This document shows positions 63,953 through 64,000 of a stretch of 64,000 nt of DNA, piece by piece. A program made the translations under genes and the position numbers. Source of the stretch: Blastomussa wellsi (Eukaryota > Cnidaria > Anthozoa > Scleractinia > Plerogyridae); contig OX393561.1 of assembly GCA_947652115.1 (NCBI GenBank), forward strand, positions 40,299,921-40,363,920. Direction: 5' to 3'. The notes beneath the pieces are model-generated. The model saw only the letters and a program-made list of their open reading frames with translations. It was not told the origin of the DNA and did not search any database. Position 1 is the first letter of the stretch; the number at the start of each line of letters is the position of its first letter.

Positions 63953-64000
63953 GGCAATTTGACTGGTTTCTTGATACAACCCCAAACCTGATGTACGTAA

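Larger units (their letters stand above)
60286..64000. other. Right-hand repeat-rich region without genes
   Basis: Contains a tandem duplicate (60510-60900), a TIR element (61384-61741), 'atcgctaaa/ttagcgatttta' repeats at 61850-62330, a LINE remnant (62690-63110) and a terminal hairpin (63888-63952). No host gene is supported. Confidence 0.65.

Overview
The window is animal nuclear DNA: AT-rich, full of introns, and crowded with short inverted-repeat transposons, tRNA-type SINEs and decayed retrotransposons. Gene content and repeat style point to a cnidarian, most likely an anthozoan such as a stony coral. That is an inference, since no species marker was searched. An assembly gap of 200 N lies at 38253-38452.

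Layout. (1) 300-6490, minus: RPRD1A/B-like RNA polymerase II CTD-binding protein; the 3' end lies beyond the left edge. (2) 6681-21980, plus: complete 21-exon SAC1 phosphoinositide phosphatase (SACM1L) that contains a U12-type intron. The two start codons are 190 bp apart, head to head. (3) 21981-24983: convergent intergenic region. (4) 24984-31795, minus: complete six-exon NUDCD1, with a LINE reverse transcriptase in intron 4 and a TIR element in intron 1. (5) 34020-37501, plus: complete six-exon beta-tubulin. (6) 37502-41159: gap, 3' end of a Penelope-like element and orphan exon-like fragments. (7) 41160-41637, minus: a lone RING/zinc-finger exon resembling TRAF7. (8) 41778-51308, plus: complete eight-exon NAGPA (uncovering enzyme), starting 140 bp from the TRAF7-like start, head to head. 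(9) 54805-55227 and 59866-60285, minus: two intronless C19orf12-like paralogues. (10) 60286-64000: repeats and a LINE C-terminal fragment.

The host genes are housekeeping genes with no shared pathway: transcription (RPRD1), ER/Golgi phosphoinositides (SAC1), a CS-domain cochaperone-type protein (NUDCD1), cytoskeleton (tubulin), ubiquitin signalling (TRAF7-like), lysosomal enzyme targeting (NAGPA) and mitochondrial/ER-associated C19orf12. Exon models were built by matching remembered family sequences and GT-AG signals by eye. The reconstructed reading frames of SAC1 (1803 nt), NUDCD1 (1749), tubulin (1338) and NAGPA (1746) all close exactly.

The most interesting points are the U12 intron in SAC1; a Penelope-like terminal repeat with CCAAT/TATA signals spaced about 30 bp from the repeat start and a hammerhead-like core; a long TIR element in a NAGPA intron carrying a decayed RecQ-like helicase and sharing ends with a short MITE in SAC1; and several nested insertions that give relative ages.
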